Position numbers and translations under genes: made by a program. From Tubiluchus corallicola (lineage: Eukaryota; Priapulida; Priapulimorpha; Priapulimorphida; Tubiluchidae): a DNA stretch of 64,000 nt. The DNA is taken from the NCBI GenBank assembly GCA_030141605.1, contig JAQGDQ010000098.1:510636-574635 (forward strand), written 5' to 3'. The notes beneath the pieces were generated by a model. That model ran no database searches and was not told the origin of the DNA. It worked only from the letters and a program-made list of their open reading frames with translations. Shown in pieces: positions 21,701 to 36,100 of this stretch (the first letter of the stretch is position 1; the number at the start of each line of letters is the position of its first letter).

Positions 21701-24700
21701 ATAAAGAACAACGAGTTTATATGTCTTAGTGATAATGATTGTTTATACGTTTTTATTTTATTCCATAATGTGTTATGCTATGTTATTTAGCTTTATTTTT
21801 TGTACTACCGAGTGAAGTTGTGATAAACTCTCATTTCAAGCCAGTTTAACTTGAAATTTATTAAGCTGCTAAATTCACTTTAAAATTAATGTGGTGACTC
21901 ATAATGTACTAAGTACTAAACTAGTACCCAATGATCCAAAAACATTCGCATATTTGCATTGCAGTTTTTACTATGAGTAATGATTACGATTACATTGTGG
22001 CTCGTTGGACAATAGAAGCTAAGAAAAGTTGAATGTTTACAAATGTCAATATAAGACTTTATGGTTATCCTTCTTCCGTGACTGTTAGATAAACTTCATC
22101 TGCATATATGAGATGAGTGAGACCATCTTTGTCACAGTTAGTTAAACATTATATTAACTAGCAAAGCCTCGCAAAAAATTTTGCGTATAAATACACGTAT
22201 AATCAAAAATACGCGAACATACTACCTAGTGTTCTCTTATTTACCTAATGCAAAGACAGCAGCAACTTTTACTGAATTGCGTATAACTTTTGCAAAAAAA
22301 CGGCCGAAAAATAGCCATTTTTGGAGGTTTTTCGTCCCGGTGGGCCCGATTCGAAAAATAAACCCCCAATGGCACGACAGTAGTCGAGACCTTTCGTTTG
22401 ATGTATAGATCGCCGCAAATGGTGCCGTCGTCCGAGCTGTAGCCTCGAATCTTATATATTAAGCCCATACCAGTAGAATTAATATATGCGATTTTTAAAT
22501 TAAGTTTGATAAGTAAATAATTTCCAATGTTTCATGAGCCTATAAATATAACAAGTAGTTTTTTGCTGCTTTGTCAAGCAATTAAGAGTGCCAAGTAATC
22601 TTACTTTGATAGTTGAGTTCTTATTTAACACATGCCGGAATATTAGTTAACAGCGAGTACGTACATAAACAGTACGTCTTTTAGTTTCATTTATTTACGA
22701 CTTTTTGTGATTTTGAAGACAATACTTTCTCGTTTTTTTTATTTCACTATTTTTATTCATTTTTATCGGTTTCCTGATTGCTCTGTTCGATTTGTTTTAG
22801 GTTTGAATGCGTTGAACAAAAATGGTTTCCACTGGTCGGACGGGACTTTCATGTTGCCTTTCCAAGGCTACTGGTCAGCATTCCAGCCTGACAAGCGACT
22901 GGGTGCATGTGTGGAATCTGCATATGACATCGATGCGCAGAGCCACCTGTGGGCATTCACCACCTGCGAGAAGCTGCTCCCCTTCGTCTGTGAGATGTCT
23001 GGATGCATGCCGGGTGAGGGTTAATACTGATTTTTTTTTTCACTTTGTCTTCGAAGTTTAAATTTTGGCAAGTACTACCAGATTAATAGTAAATTTATAG
23101 CAATGATATGAAATTTTTGTTTTTCTTCTGGTATTTGTGATTCCAGCGCTATCATATGTGCCTCATTGTAAACATCAAGAACTGCAATGAGGCAATTATA
23201 CCTGTAATTTCAATTTTGTTTCTATGGTTTTGTACGCACAGCTCCGTTGCCGTAAAACGCAAAGTAAATGACAGCATGCCAAGCCAGGTGTCTAATGTCA
23301 TCGCTCTTATAATTGGTCTATTTGCAGACAATTCGACTCTGTATCAGTCATAATTATGTGCATTGTACTGTCAATCAAATTCCGTTTAATCCAGTCAGCC
23401 CTGCAAACAGTTGGGGATTGTGTATGATCTTGGACTGGTTTGTACGCCACAATAAGTTAAAATGTTTTAGTATTGTAAAAACAGTCTCAGCGAAGTAGAA
23501 AACATGCCCAATTTAACTGAAGCAGACTGTAAAACTTCTTTCAGTGACCATAGAATAGGGTAATGCAAGCAATAACAAGTGATTTGATGGAGAATTGAAA
23601 CTCGTTTAAGTTCGGAAAGTCAAGAACTCATTGTTAAAGTTAAACGCCTTTGACCCAGCTATTAAATTGTTAATGAATGTTGTTATATTATTTGCTTTTG
23701 TCAACTAAGTTGTGCAGTGTGGGTAGTAAATTTGCCAAAAAGGGTAATTCATAATATACTTTAAAATTGCAGTATTTCTTAGGCTAAAAGTTAAAACGAA
23801 AAACAATTAAACTCAGCAGAAGATAATTTTGAAGAAGGACCAAGGTTATAAAACCACTGGTGCCATAAGAAGTCAATCTTAACTTCTTAACGTCTTAACA
23901 CTTCTTGTTCCAACGATGTTATTCTTTCCCCAGAGTTGTTTTTTACTTGTATTCTTGTTTTGCCTCTTCAGCGCGACAGAATCTCAACAGAGCCTTCTAT
24001 CCGTTAATTACTGTACATTATAGCTAAATCATAATTTATGTACTTTAGTGACAATTTTAATAGTATACCATGCACTCAAGCAGATTAATAGTACTTCTTC
24101 CATATGGCCAAGCGAAGGATTTTTTTACTTTAGTTTTTATTCTGGTTCTTAAGTATTATTTTCTTGTACAGATCTTCAACTCAAGTACCACTAAACTGTT
24201 TTGTCTTGAAGATTTCCTACCAACAGAAAAATGCAGTAAATTCCTGTAATGAGGAAATGGAGCAGTAGGGAGTGGTACTTTTGATGATAATACCAGCACC
24301 TGCGTCTTAGAAATTTTCCATTCATAACTTCCTTATGTGAGTTGCTTCGAAATCTCACGTAAGTGCGAAACGCTTTGCTGCCTATAAAGTCTCGCCAACG
24401 CAGCGCACTGGAACCAAAAATCAGAAACCGACTTGGAAAAACGTTATTTTTCACTTTTTGTACTGTCTTACAAGTGTTCAACATATAGAGTGTTAATGAT
24501 TGTGGCAGATCGGAACAAAGCTCGTTATGAAGGATAATCCTTTACTCCTCAAATGTGCATTACTGAACCGACCAAGTTCTGATGCGCTCCTTCAACGATG
24601 TAAATACTAGGTGGCCTAGGGTGGGCATTAAGGCAGAAGCCATCTAGAAGCAGTTTTCCAGGCAATCGCTCGTACATTTATTGACCAAGCTCGGCGATGC

Positions 24701-27700
24701 TTTAATTCAGCGGTTATAAGTGCATTCATTCGGAATGTGTTCGGCGAACCTAGTGCGTTTGCGTATAGCTGGAGAGAGGAGGTGAGAGTTAGTGTCCAAG
24801 TAGCTTTCATAATCTTCTCTTTTGTAAAAACGTCACGTTTTTCTTTTCTGTGTAACTTTAACTCATTGCGTTGCTTATTGGTGAGTTGCTGCGTGTTATA
24901 TTATTAATTTGCAAATGGGTAGCATTGGTACTACTGTAAATTGTAATTTTGAATTAAGAGGTCGTTTTACTGCTGCCTGATTAGATGGTTTTCAAATGGT
25001 AAAGCATTTTTCTACTGCCCAATTAGGTAGTATTGATTACTGCTAAAGATTGGGTTTCACAATGTTTGTGACTTCGGTGACTATCGAACATTTCTAAGTC
25101 CAATAGTCGCTAAAAATATTCCAAAAGTTCCCCAAATACTCGCAAGCCGTATGCGAGTGTTTTTCGCCATTGTCGCGAAAAGGTCGCTGGCTTCGATGGA
25201 ATTTTAAAATGTTGAAAGTATGTCGCGGGAGTCGCAATACTCGCCCACCCCGCCAGAACGTCTCCAAACTGTCGTAAAGTTGTCTGAACGTACGCCAGAC
25301 ACGCGCAAATACGTCGTCAATTATTTGTGGCGTTCGTTGACAATTTCAAAATCTGGAAAAAACTTGGAGGACATTTTGAGACGCTTTTGAGAGCGCTGTG
25401 GCGAACCTTGGTTGTTCCGTGGATCTTTCCACAAAAAATGCTCGAAATTATAAAATAATCGCAATATCGTACAACATATGCCTTGGCGCATAAGTATCGC
25501 AAACATCGCCAATTATGCGCAAACACGTTGTGCGAATTTCGTGCTACATTCTCGCGATTTTCGCTTAAGAAAAAAGCCCAAAATTCTCAAGAAGTTGCGA
25601 AAATCGCGAGAAATTCTTTATAAGCTTGCGCGACAGATTCACGACATGGGTAACATCAGAGTTTTGGCGACTATTGGACTTTCGGTCGTCACAAAAAGTC
25701 GCAGCCCCCTGGCTTAACTCTTCATTATTATTCTAATTGCTTCAATTGATGACGCATTTTAATGCTGTTCATTGTACGCGTTACTATTGTACTGATAATG
25801 AGGGAATTCCTGTTCCAGTTTCACTCATTCACCTCTCTGTACCATCATGAGATGCATCCTAGAGATTGTTCGAGGTACTAGAAGACACACCCTGGCCTAG
25901 AATTTCAGCAATTACATACTCCTGCGCTTATGCAACACCACGTTGAAAGTCCGTGCATTATTAATTATTTGTGGGTAGCTGCTTATACAGTAGATGATGA
26001 TGATGATGATAAGTCTTTATTTGCAGGCAAAGACAGTAGAATTATGCATTGCGTAAAAAATTGTTTTACGTGTATTTTTACTGCAGACAGCTGTATAAAT
26101 TAACGTGAAATTAAATGAAATTTCATTTTAAATTATAAGTGCTTAAAGCGCTTTCAGGTCTAAAAGCCTGCGCCATCTAGAGGCCTGCCACATGTACTTC
26201 AGCTTATGCGTTTAAGACTTGAAACTTGTGTTGGGTTGGTTAGCGTTCAGAAGAACGTTAACTTGAGGTTTTTAGCAGCCAGTAAAAACTATAATTATTG
26301 GAAACCTGTTTAGCTGTGGGTTTAATTGCTGTCCAAAGCAGCGGATAATGACCCATCAACATGACCAACAAGACTCTCTAGTTCAAATTGAACCTGGAAG
26401 AGTCCTTGAAGTTCTCGAGAGGTAATAGAAATCTGTGGTTCACAGGTCGATTGAGAGCCACTTGCTAGTCTTTTTCATAACAAAAATTAGTTCTTTTTTG
26501 TTCACGGTGTCAGTGGCACATTGTTCATAGCAAGAAATACGCCACTATCATGATCTAAACTGCAAAGCACCAAATGGTCTAAGACGTTGGCCAATTAGAG
26601 CATTCTTAATGGTGTGGCCATTGCAGGTTTGATGTTAGTCAAGTCAAATTCTCATAGTTTTGTTGGTAAAACAAGCTATTTGTTGTAATAGGATGCTGCT
26701 TTATGAAATAATTACGCGTCAATGATTTTAAGTAAATAGCCTATCTTAAACGGAGGTAGCATTCCTGCAGTAGTGACAAGGAAATCAACCTCCAGATGAA
26801 GAAAGCTTAAACAGATGTACAACATTACATGAAATGTAGACGAAGTGTGTAACAGTTATATAACTGGTTTTTGGCAGGCCAATTAACTATTAGTTGACAG
26901 CAGGAGGGATGTTGCCTGGTTGATTAATTTTGCTGACTGGCTATGTCATCGACTAAATTGTAAATTTGTTTGTTAAACTGGGAAAATATTGCGTAGTAAG
27001 CCTGCACTATATACACCCTGCGTCTCAGTTAGTGGAAAAATATAAATAAAACTGTAAATGAGATTATTAATTTTTCGAATGTTAGAATTTTTTACAGTTT
27101 AATATTTTCCTCAAGCTAGCATTTACTGTGTTAATTACAACCAGGTACAATAAAGTGTTAATTCGCGTTGCAACGGACTCTCAGGTATGCATACCTGAGT
27201 GAAAGTGTATTATCTCTGGAGTTCAATCATTTTACAATGTCAATGACATATAGCGCGAGTGCCAGCAGCATACATTTTACGCTTGGTGACTTCTACTGTG
27301 CTCAATACTGAACTCGTAAGCAGACATCCAGAGCCTCAGATAGAAGTGGAGCAGTTCTTTTACCTAAGGGAATCCCGCACAAGACTTGTTACCACACATG
27401 GAGCTCCTTTCCCTTTTAGTAAGTTTTGGGTAGTGAAACATCTAAAATTCTTAATGAATGCTCAGCGTATTTAACTTCCATGTAAGCAGCTGCAAATTTT
27501 TTTTTCAATGTTGCCTTTCAATTACTTGTTCCCTTAATCATTCACTCACCCACACACTATGACTATACCTTACAGCTGACTTACATAGAGTACAAACTCT
27601 ATAAAAATGAGTATTGTATCGCTTGTCTACCTTCTGCAATCTATTTGAAGCAAAATAGCAAAAATAACGACAAAACAATAGTAAAGTTAGAATATCAGAG

Positions 27701-30700
27701 TAGGCAAAATGTTTAAAATACGTGTACTAGTTCATAATTGTGTACCTAAGTTTATCAGTATAAGAAGAAATGTGAATAGTGTATGAAACTTAATACTTTG
27801 ACCGTTTTCTTACATTTATAATATCCAGTTTAGTCAGTACACAAAAAGGTACCTCAGACAACTCTATCTAGTGTGCAAGAAATTTTGTCTATAGAAATTG
27901 TGAGCAAAATTACTTTATGGCTTCGCAACTGGAGGATAAAATCTAATATCAAGTAATATGCAACAGTAACCTACATGAGTACAATGTAAAAATATGCAAA
28001 AAGTACATAACCAAACTTGCAAAAGATTTGGGTGAAATTGACTTGCATTTGAGTCTGTAATGTTACTACAAAATGTAAGTGAAAGATGTCAAGTTAAACG
28101 CCAAAGCTCAAAGATTATGAATATTAAAGTGAAATAAAAGTGTACCATAAGGCAAGTAGAAACGGCAATTGTTGTGTTTCACCTATCTAAGTGAGCTTGT
28201 CCGAGATCTCGGCTTACAAAAAAGTCCAATTATATTATTATTAGTAGTATTATTATGGGATTTGGTCAAATTATGTGTTTACACACTGCACTCTGTCTGC
28301 TCCTCTACATAATTGGGCAAAATGATTAGGTTGTTGGGTTAAACTTGTGAAGCAAAACTGTGTGTTACTGTGTTAACTTTGACTTGGTCTACAATTCACA
28401 GTCTGTGCATACTTCTAGATGTACACAGTGTATGACTACAGCTACTGTTTGGCATTGAAAAAAGGCTGTTTCTAATGTGTTTTTGCTTGTATCAAACTCA
28501 TCTTCACTCATCAGAGATATTGTAGTAAAAGTAATCTTAGTTAATTAGCGTAAGGATTACAGGACCCAAGCATTTGCATCACTTTCATGAGAGAATTATT
28601 GTGAACTGCTCTGAGAATTTCTGCAGTTAACTGTCTTTGTATTAAGTATAGCTGAATGTAAATTCATTACAAATTTATACAGTACAAGTGTAGTTCATTT
28701 ATCTTTTTTTAGTGTATTACTTACCTATATTGTATAAACAGTTTAACGGCATTCAGTATGATATGCGGTATATGCTGCTGCAAGCAGGTGGTCATCACTA
28801 AGCTCTGTTGCTTGTAATTAATAGTAAAATTTGTTGACAGACTTTTTACGGACATTCAAAGAATTTTGTCTGGAAATTTGGTTTCATTTTTACAAGTTAA
28901 TTTAGTTTTACTGTTCAAGTCAAAATACTATTTGCAGTAAATGGATTTGCAGTCATTTGCCATATTTACTTCTTTGAGCATTACGAAGGTATTTATGAAA
29001 TAGAAAATGGGTAAAAAGCCACTGCTGGTACATTATCTCATCTTAGAGGATTATCTTTGGTAATGATATAGATTTCAGTCCTGCCACACCATTCAGCAGT
29101 AGGTTCAGCTATTGAAAGTTGGAGTTTAGCTTGCAATGTGCCGACTGTATTTGAAGATGTTATTTGAATGTAAAATTGAAAAGCTGGATTATTTGAAGCT
29201 GCTACGTTTTCTACTACCTAACAACTACATTAAATTAAAAGTTTGAGGTCGTGTAGGTTCTTGCTTTCACTCAAACAGAGCTGAGCTTTTTATGCCCAGA
29301 TTTATTTCACTTTCCTAAACTGATAATTATAATTGCATAACAAATTTATCTTCAAACTTTCAGTGCTCAACAAATATGATCTTTCTTATTTTAGATACAT
29401 TTCGATGTTTTAGCGGCGAATGTGTGAACCAAGCTTGGGTTTGCGATGGCAAAGATGACTGCAACGATTTCTCAGACGAACTCAATTGTAAAGGTATAGA
29501 GAAATAAACGTTGAAATCTTAACTACTGCAATGATTTTTGCATGTTTAATTTGTCGTTTGAATGATTTGATGTTACTACATTCATAAACAGTGTATATGT
29601 AATTAGTAGTTTAATTATTTACAGTCATCTTTCACATTTTTCATATGTACATTGTAAAAATTGTGTTATTCCATCTACTTTGACCACTGAGTATTTTGCT
29701 GCATTCCATGTTTTGTGCTAGACTGCTGGATGAACAACAAATCCATGTTTTGTTTGTAGAACTTGATTAACTTCTTAAACTCCTTGCTGTAGTGTCTGTC
29801 AAAAGACTGATGAGTAGAACTACTTTTTAATACCTGAAACTTAGCCTTTAACAAACAAATTTGTCCAATAAAATAGGTTTATTTTAATTTGCACGCTTTG
29901 CACACTACAGCTGCAAAATTTGATAGCTGTAGGTTTAACTTTGCATTTGTACATCGCGAATCAAGTGCTAACTGGCTTCAAAGTTATAACCGTAGAGGAA
30001 GAAAGTCATCACTAGTGACTGTAAAGATCCTTGAGCATTCAAAACTTATATTGATTATTAATTCTTAATTTCTAATGCAGACTTGTGAATCAGTCTTGTT
30101 TTACATCTCTTACAAATTAAAACTTGTGTTCAATTTTCCAGAAACCATTTGCCAATTTTACCAGAAAGGCACAGAGGGCATTATTGAATCTCCCAGATAC
30201 CCAAAGCCATATCGCCCAAACTCTGATTGCAGATGGGTCATCGAGGGACCAGTGGGAACCAAGATTGAATTACAAGTGTGTTTTTTTAATTATAATTTTC
30301 TCAGCAACTTATTCCAACGCATATGTGGCCAAATAGAGTAATTTCTCGACGATTCTGGCTTTTCATAGCACTTACAGACTTATAGTCAGCTTTTATGATA
30401 TTACTGTGTTAACTATTATTACTGGTGCTAGCCATGCAATGTCTTTATCGAAGGTCTTCTTGCTACATTAAACACACCATTTGACCATTTGTTTTGCGCA
30501 AAGATATGCTCAAGATTTTCTGTTAATGGTTCCTAGACTCTGAGTACCCCTTTGATGGATTTTTTTAAATGCAGAAGAAATGCAAATAAATCTAGTTCTT
30601 TTCCTGTTACCTACAATCTCATTTATTCCAAGAACATCAACAAAAATCTCCCATTATTCTGCAGTTAGTTTTTTGGAATTGCATTCGTATTGTCATTTTA

Positions 30701-33062
30701 TAGCTGTGTTTCCTTTGCTTAAATGGGTAGAGTGGCCAATGGTCTTGGCTTGGGGAATCTCTTCATTAAAAATTAATGGCTTTTGAAGTTGGGTGTTAAT
30801 CGTTGTAAATTCCACATTACTAAGCCAGTTAACAAACTTCTTTTAATTTGGATAATTAATACAACTGCCAGGCTTGATGCCTTGCTTATTTATTCTGTAG
30901 AGGTAAGAAAATATGTGTCAACAAAAATAGAGTGATGAATAGTAAAACTGGATTCAAGCAGGGACTTAGCAGAACAATTAAATGTGACTGTTTTTGTAGC
31001 CGTAAATGCTACAATTGTACTACTACTTCTACAAAAGGTTTTGTGTGATAATTACATTTTAGACTGATACTGTTACATTGTTTGCTTTGGCTTTGACTTT
31101 TCATTTTTAATACGGACGATTGTGTCAGTTACTATATTGAAAGGTTGAACGGACTTGACAATTCATCTCACATCTGCACTTTTATCTTACAAAATTTGCT
31201 CTTTGTTGAACTTGGAGAGGCTTAGGGGCAAGTTTACAAACATGTAATCAAAAAATAGTTATCGTTTTTACTACAGCATTGCCTATTATTGTCTACAGTT
31301 ATATTATACTAACAAGAGGTTCTTGTTTCTTTCATGCTACAGAGTTTCTCAAGAGCAAATCAGTTTCTCAATTCCTATAAATACGAAATATGTAGGCAAA
31401 GAGAACTAAAGAGAAATTTTGTGTCTGTCTCCTAATAACTTAATAGGCCTAGCTGTCCAGGTCAAAGCGAAGAAGAACAGGACTTAACCACACCTAGAAA
31501 TAAGACATTATGCTTATAGACAGAATAAGTCTCTGGTGCAGTTCTAGGTTTGAAAGAAGTGAGATAACATTTGTGTGTTTTGTCTGTCTTATGATGTCTG
31601 ATTATCTTTTTCTTTTAAGGCTTTTTTGCTTCCAAACCTTTTCCCATTTAGTCACACAACTAAAATTTTTCTTTGCAATAATAAAAATCAGTACATATTA
31701 ACAGCACATTGATTTTAGAAGAATATTTTTTGCCAGAATTTTTGCTATCGTCTTGTCGTCTGTGTATGACAGTCTAGTTAAAACTCCAGTTGGATGGCAC
31801 AGTTATGAAATGTGTTTTACATTGGCTTCTTTTCTGTATTTCTAGTTTGAATATTTGGAAACGGAAAAGGATTTGGATTATGTGCACATTCTGAGTGGCA
31901 GTCCCATGGATCAGCTGAGCTATACTCTGAGTATGAAATCTGGCAAAGAGCCAGTCTCTGATGATAAGAAATATGTCAGTTATAATAATTTCATGGTCAT
32001 AAAATTCCGCAGTGATTCACGGATTCAGTTGAAGGGTTTCAAGGCATCGTGGAAAGCAGGTTTGTTTTCTTCTTATAGTACTAAAACCTGGAAACCTCGG
32101 AACTTGGTGGAAGAGCCTACTTAATCGAAATGAATACAAGAAACTTTTAGTTGCTAATCAGTTTTAACATTGAAAGTGTTAACTGCTTTCACCAGTAATT
32201 TAAATTTGAGTAAAACTGCAAATTTGTTCCAATAGTATCATTTATCTTTGTACTTTTGTTTTTCATATTATGTAAAATTATAATGTTTTTTATTTAATAT
32301 TTAAGAAACGTTTTGTACATGTTTTTGATGCCCGACTACGTAAAGAGTATCAAAACTGATGGTGTTCTTATATTTCGAATAGTGAAAGCGGGCTGTGGAG
32401 AGACGAATCTCGTTGCTACTCAAGTCAAACAAGACATCAAATCTCCATTTTATCCAGACTTATACTATAATGGGTTGGAATGTGTCTACATCATAACAGC
32501 TCCTGGAGACAACTTAATTACATTAGAGGTTTGTTTCATGTTAAAGTTTTTCTTACAATGCAATTACTGTAATTAATTACTAGTGCTTTGACAATCTACA
32601 TTGGTATTCTGGTAAAAAAGATCTTATTTTGGTATGTATTTTACTTGGAAAACTTGTAGCAGTTCTTTGTTAAGAATATTCATTAGACGAAGATAAAAAA
32701 GAAGTGATTTTTTTCTAAATGGTGTGATGATTGTACTTAATGGAAGAGCTGTGGCTTTGTCTAATTGCTCAGACTGAAGCCAACATTGTCATAGCAGACA
32801 AAGATAAATCACAATATCTCTCTAAAATACTGACTATAGTAATTTCATAAATACAGTGTGTATGTTTGTGAAAAATAGTATGTGTAAACCATTGAGAATG
32901 TAAACCCTACTTTCGTTTATGTCTCCCCTCTTGCTTTGTATCACTATATCTATCTGTTTATCTATCCATCCATCCATCCATTCATCCATCCATCCATCCA
33001 TCCATCCATCCATCCATCCATCCATCCATCCATCCATCCATCCATCCATCCATCTATCTATA

Positions 33063-33101
<39 letters not shown>

Positions 33102-36100
33102 CTCAAATAGCTTCATATTTTGTAATCTATAATGAATTCCATTTGGTTTGTCACTTTAGCTAGTTTTCATCATGCCTTTGTGTTTCAGCTGATAGACATG
33201 GAACTAGAATTTGTTAATGATTTTCTTCAAGTCAGGGACGGTGGATCACCCGACTCGCCTCTCCTTTATACTTACACCGGCAAGAAAGGGCCAACGTTTA
33301 CTATTTCAACAGGACCTAAACTATACTTGTACTTCTCTTCTGACACTACGATCCGTAAAAAGGGTTTCCATATAACTTATCGTTCAGGTAAAAAAATCCA
33401 TTTTTGGCTGCTGTGTATCATTGGCCAAAATCATTTTAGAATTACAACTGTTATATACAGTAAAAATTTTCATATCATATTGACAGGAAGACTAAAATAA
33501 TTATTTTTCTTTTTTGTTACATTATATTAATCACTGTTGAAATGTTTCTAATATATTTTCGCTTAATTTTTATTTAGGATGTAATAACCTGATCAAGACG
33601 GAAGCTGGCAGCTTTGCTTCGCCTGGTAACTTTGTAGTACATTATCCTCCTTCCAGAACTTGCACTTGGCATGTTGAAACACCTGATGGTCAACCCCTTT
33701 CCATGTTTTTTGACAACTTCAACTTGGCAAATAGTGATTCTGTTCAGGTAGTATCAATTGTAGTGACCATCTACTCCACTTTCATTATTCTAAGCTCTAA
33801 CAACTCTAACCATATATCCCATAAGTTCTTACCTCTATTTCTATGCAGTGGTAATGATGCTGGGCAAATTAAAAAGCAGAGGCTTGTGTAACTGATAGGG
33901 ATGTACCGGATTTGGTTCTGGAATTTTAATGGATCTAGATACTGGCAGAAATGTTCATTGGATTTTGCACTCTGTATTTCTATTTTGCTATATGTAAAAC
34001 TACCGATTGTAACAAAATTAGAGCAGGTAAGAAAAAATTAGACATAACAGTTTAATTACGTGACCTTCTCATTTTTTAGAGAATTTGAACGATTTCCATT
34101 AAAATCTTCAGAAATTTGCAAATGTGTCGCTTAGTTTTTATGCCACAAGCAAGATCAAGAATCTTGATGCTGTAGTTCTTTGCAGCAAGTCGTGCACAAA
34201 CATGGTGCTATTGCACTAAAATGTCCGCTAAAAATTTAGTGCCGTCTGTTTCCAGTAAAAGCATAGTTTTCGGTTTTTTTGTTTAAACTAAGAGCGGATC
34301 AAACACGCAACCAAGTTCAGAATTACAGTGCATCAACATCTGCAGTGTTTCCACTTAAAATTACTCAGTGACAATAGAATGGCAATGCCACCACATGAAC
34401 GAAAACCTAAATAAAAGAAATATCCTTTACGTTACATTTGTAGATCCGGAATCGGATGTGGCACATACAGATCTGGATCCGATCCAGAACCGACAAAAGT
34501 AACTGAGTTTCCCATTTCAGTTTGTCAGTGCTTGTACTCGTCTATCAAAGACCACGTCACATTTTGTATGCTTTGCGTCCATCTTGTTTAATGTGTATTT
34601 GAATTTCTTGCAGGTATATGCAGGAAAAGATGAGGAAACAGGTCAAGCAATTCATAGGGGAGATGGATTTTCTGGCAGCATCCGTCCTCATGTTCTACTG
34701 TTTAGCAACACTGGTTCCTTCTTTGTTAAATTTACTAGCGATGCGACTCAAACGTCACTTGGCTTTAGTGTGGTATTTTCTGTTGGTAAGTTTGTTTCCT
34801 TATTCGTACATTTCTCTATTGAACATTTGGCTTTCATTATCTTCATGAGTTTATACCGCACTGCTCTGTGTTTTGACTACAATCGTTTCAAAAGTCATAA
34901 AACACTACTATGTTTTTTGACCATGTTTAGTCCGCAACTGCTATGTACTTTGCAGTTAAGTTTAAGTAATTGTATTTCTGTAACAGACTGCCCTCCATTG
35001 GATTTGCTTCCCAATCACCGAGTGACAACACTGGAACGTCGCCTTTTTACCTACGTGACAATAGGTTGTGCACCCGGGTTCCATTTGAGTACTGGACCGA
35101 CTGTTATGGTAGCACAATGTATTCCTGGAGGACAATGGAATGTGACAGATATACCGCCTTGTGAAGGTACGCGGTAAAAACTCTTTGAAAAAGGTTACAT
35201 TGTCACGACAATTTGACACAAATTATTTTATGAGTTACTAAACGAATAACTATAGTTTTATAACTGTGTTAATGTAACTATAAGTTATAACCCTGTCTCA
35301 ATGTTAATAAGCTTGGATTGAGGTGTGCAGGACTTTATTATTATGAATGCTACTTTGCCGTTAAGTAATATACTTACACATCAAACTCTAGTAAAAGCAT
35401 TTTTTTATCAGACGTCTGGTAGTTTGTTCCCTTTTGAATAATCTATAAATTTGAATAACAGCAAAAATGCAATTCCAGAATATTGTATGAAGTTTACTAT
35501 ATTATTTCTTTTTATTTAGGTATATATTGTGGTCCGGTGCCTCCACGACGCAATGCAGACATAACCAAAGCCACAAATGTTACCTATCGAGGTGTTGCAA
35601 CATATCACTGTAAAACAAACCATGTCTTTAAAGATGGTACTATTACTAAGCAAGCCAGGTGCTTAGAAACTGGGGAATGGGAGAATATAGGTCACTGTTT
35701 AGGTGAGTAAATGGTAGTTCCTATTTTACTTTTTTTGTTTGACGAGTGTACAGGTTTGTTAATTTGTTTTATATGTAATAGGCAATCCCAGTCCTTAGGT
35801 CTCTGCTTCGATTATACTTTTCAAAATACCAGGTTGTGCAAGACATAACAAATTTTTATTATTGCAAATGTCTGACGTATCCTTTATTATTGTCATTGTA
35901 AAATCTGAACTCGAAGTTTTCCAGTAAAGTCTTGTTTTATAATGTGGGTATGCCTTGGTCAGTCAATATTTACATACTACCCACGTAATATAGTTTAATA
36001 ATTTATTACTTTGCTTTAGCATTTGCAAACTGCAAGGCTTTGCCCGAAATACAACATGGCAGAAGCATAAAAGTTTATGGTAACGGTACTGAAGCTAGCT

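Larger units (their letters stand above)
18492..23013 (+). other. Exons 2-5: C-type lectin-like domain (residues about 39-186)
   Basis: The four exons join to a long-form CTLD. It begins with CPTGW and KCYKVF, carries [11 protein letters not shown], then [16 protein letters not shown] and the closing C-x-FVCE pattern with paired cysteines (GACVES...[12 protein letters not shown]). A QPD triplet in the long loop is at the calcium/galactose-type sugar site. The usual WND strand is replaced by LWAFTTC, so calcium-dependent sugar binding is doubtful. Introns lie at 18547-19214, 19297-19615 and 19711-22800. Confidence 0.88.
30142..34785 (+). other. Exons 7-12: three CUB domains (residues about 220-564)
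   Basis: CUB1 is exons 7-8, CUB2 exons 9-10 and CUB3 exons 11-12. Each starts with a cysteine and a SP-x-YP or similar strand ([23 protein letters not shown]) and ends with an aromatic beta strand (FKASW, FHITYRS, FSVVFSV). Each has only the first disulfide pair; the second halves contain no cysteine. Each domain is cut internally by a phase 0 intron and bounded by phase 1 introns. CUB1 and CUB2 share the cut position right after a beta strand, whereas the CUB3 cut is about ten residues later. The exon 9 acceptor could also lie 6 nt downstream (after AAAG). Confidence 0.85.

Noticed and set aside
24191-24810. Two minus-strand frames in intron 5
   Set aside because: Checked for a nested gene like LITAF; no family motif or compatible splice sites found.
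32834-33163. Open frames with Ser-Ile-His-Pro or Trp-Met-Asp-Gly repeats
   Set aside because: Artefacts of the (CATC)n and (TA)n microsatellite.
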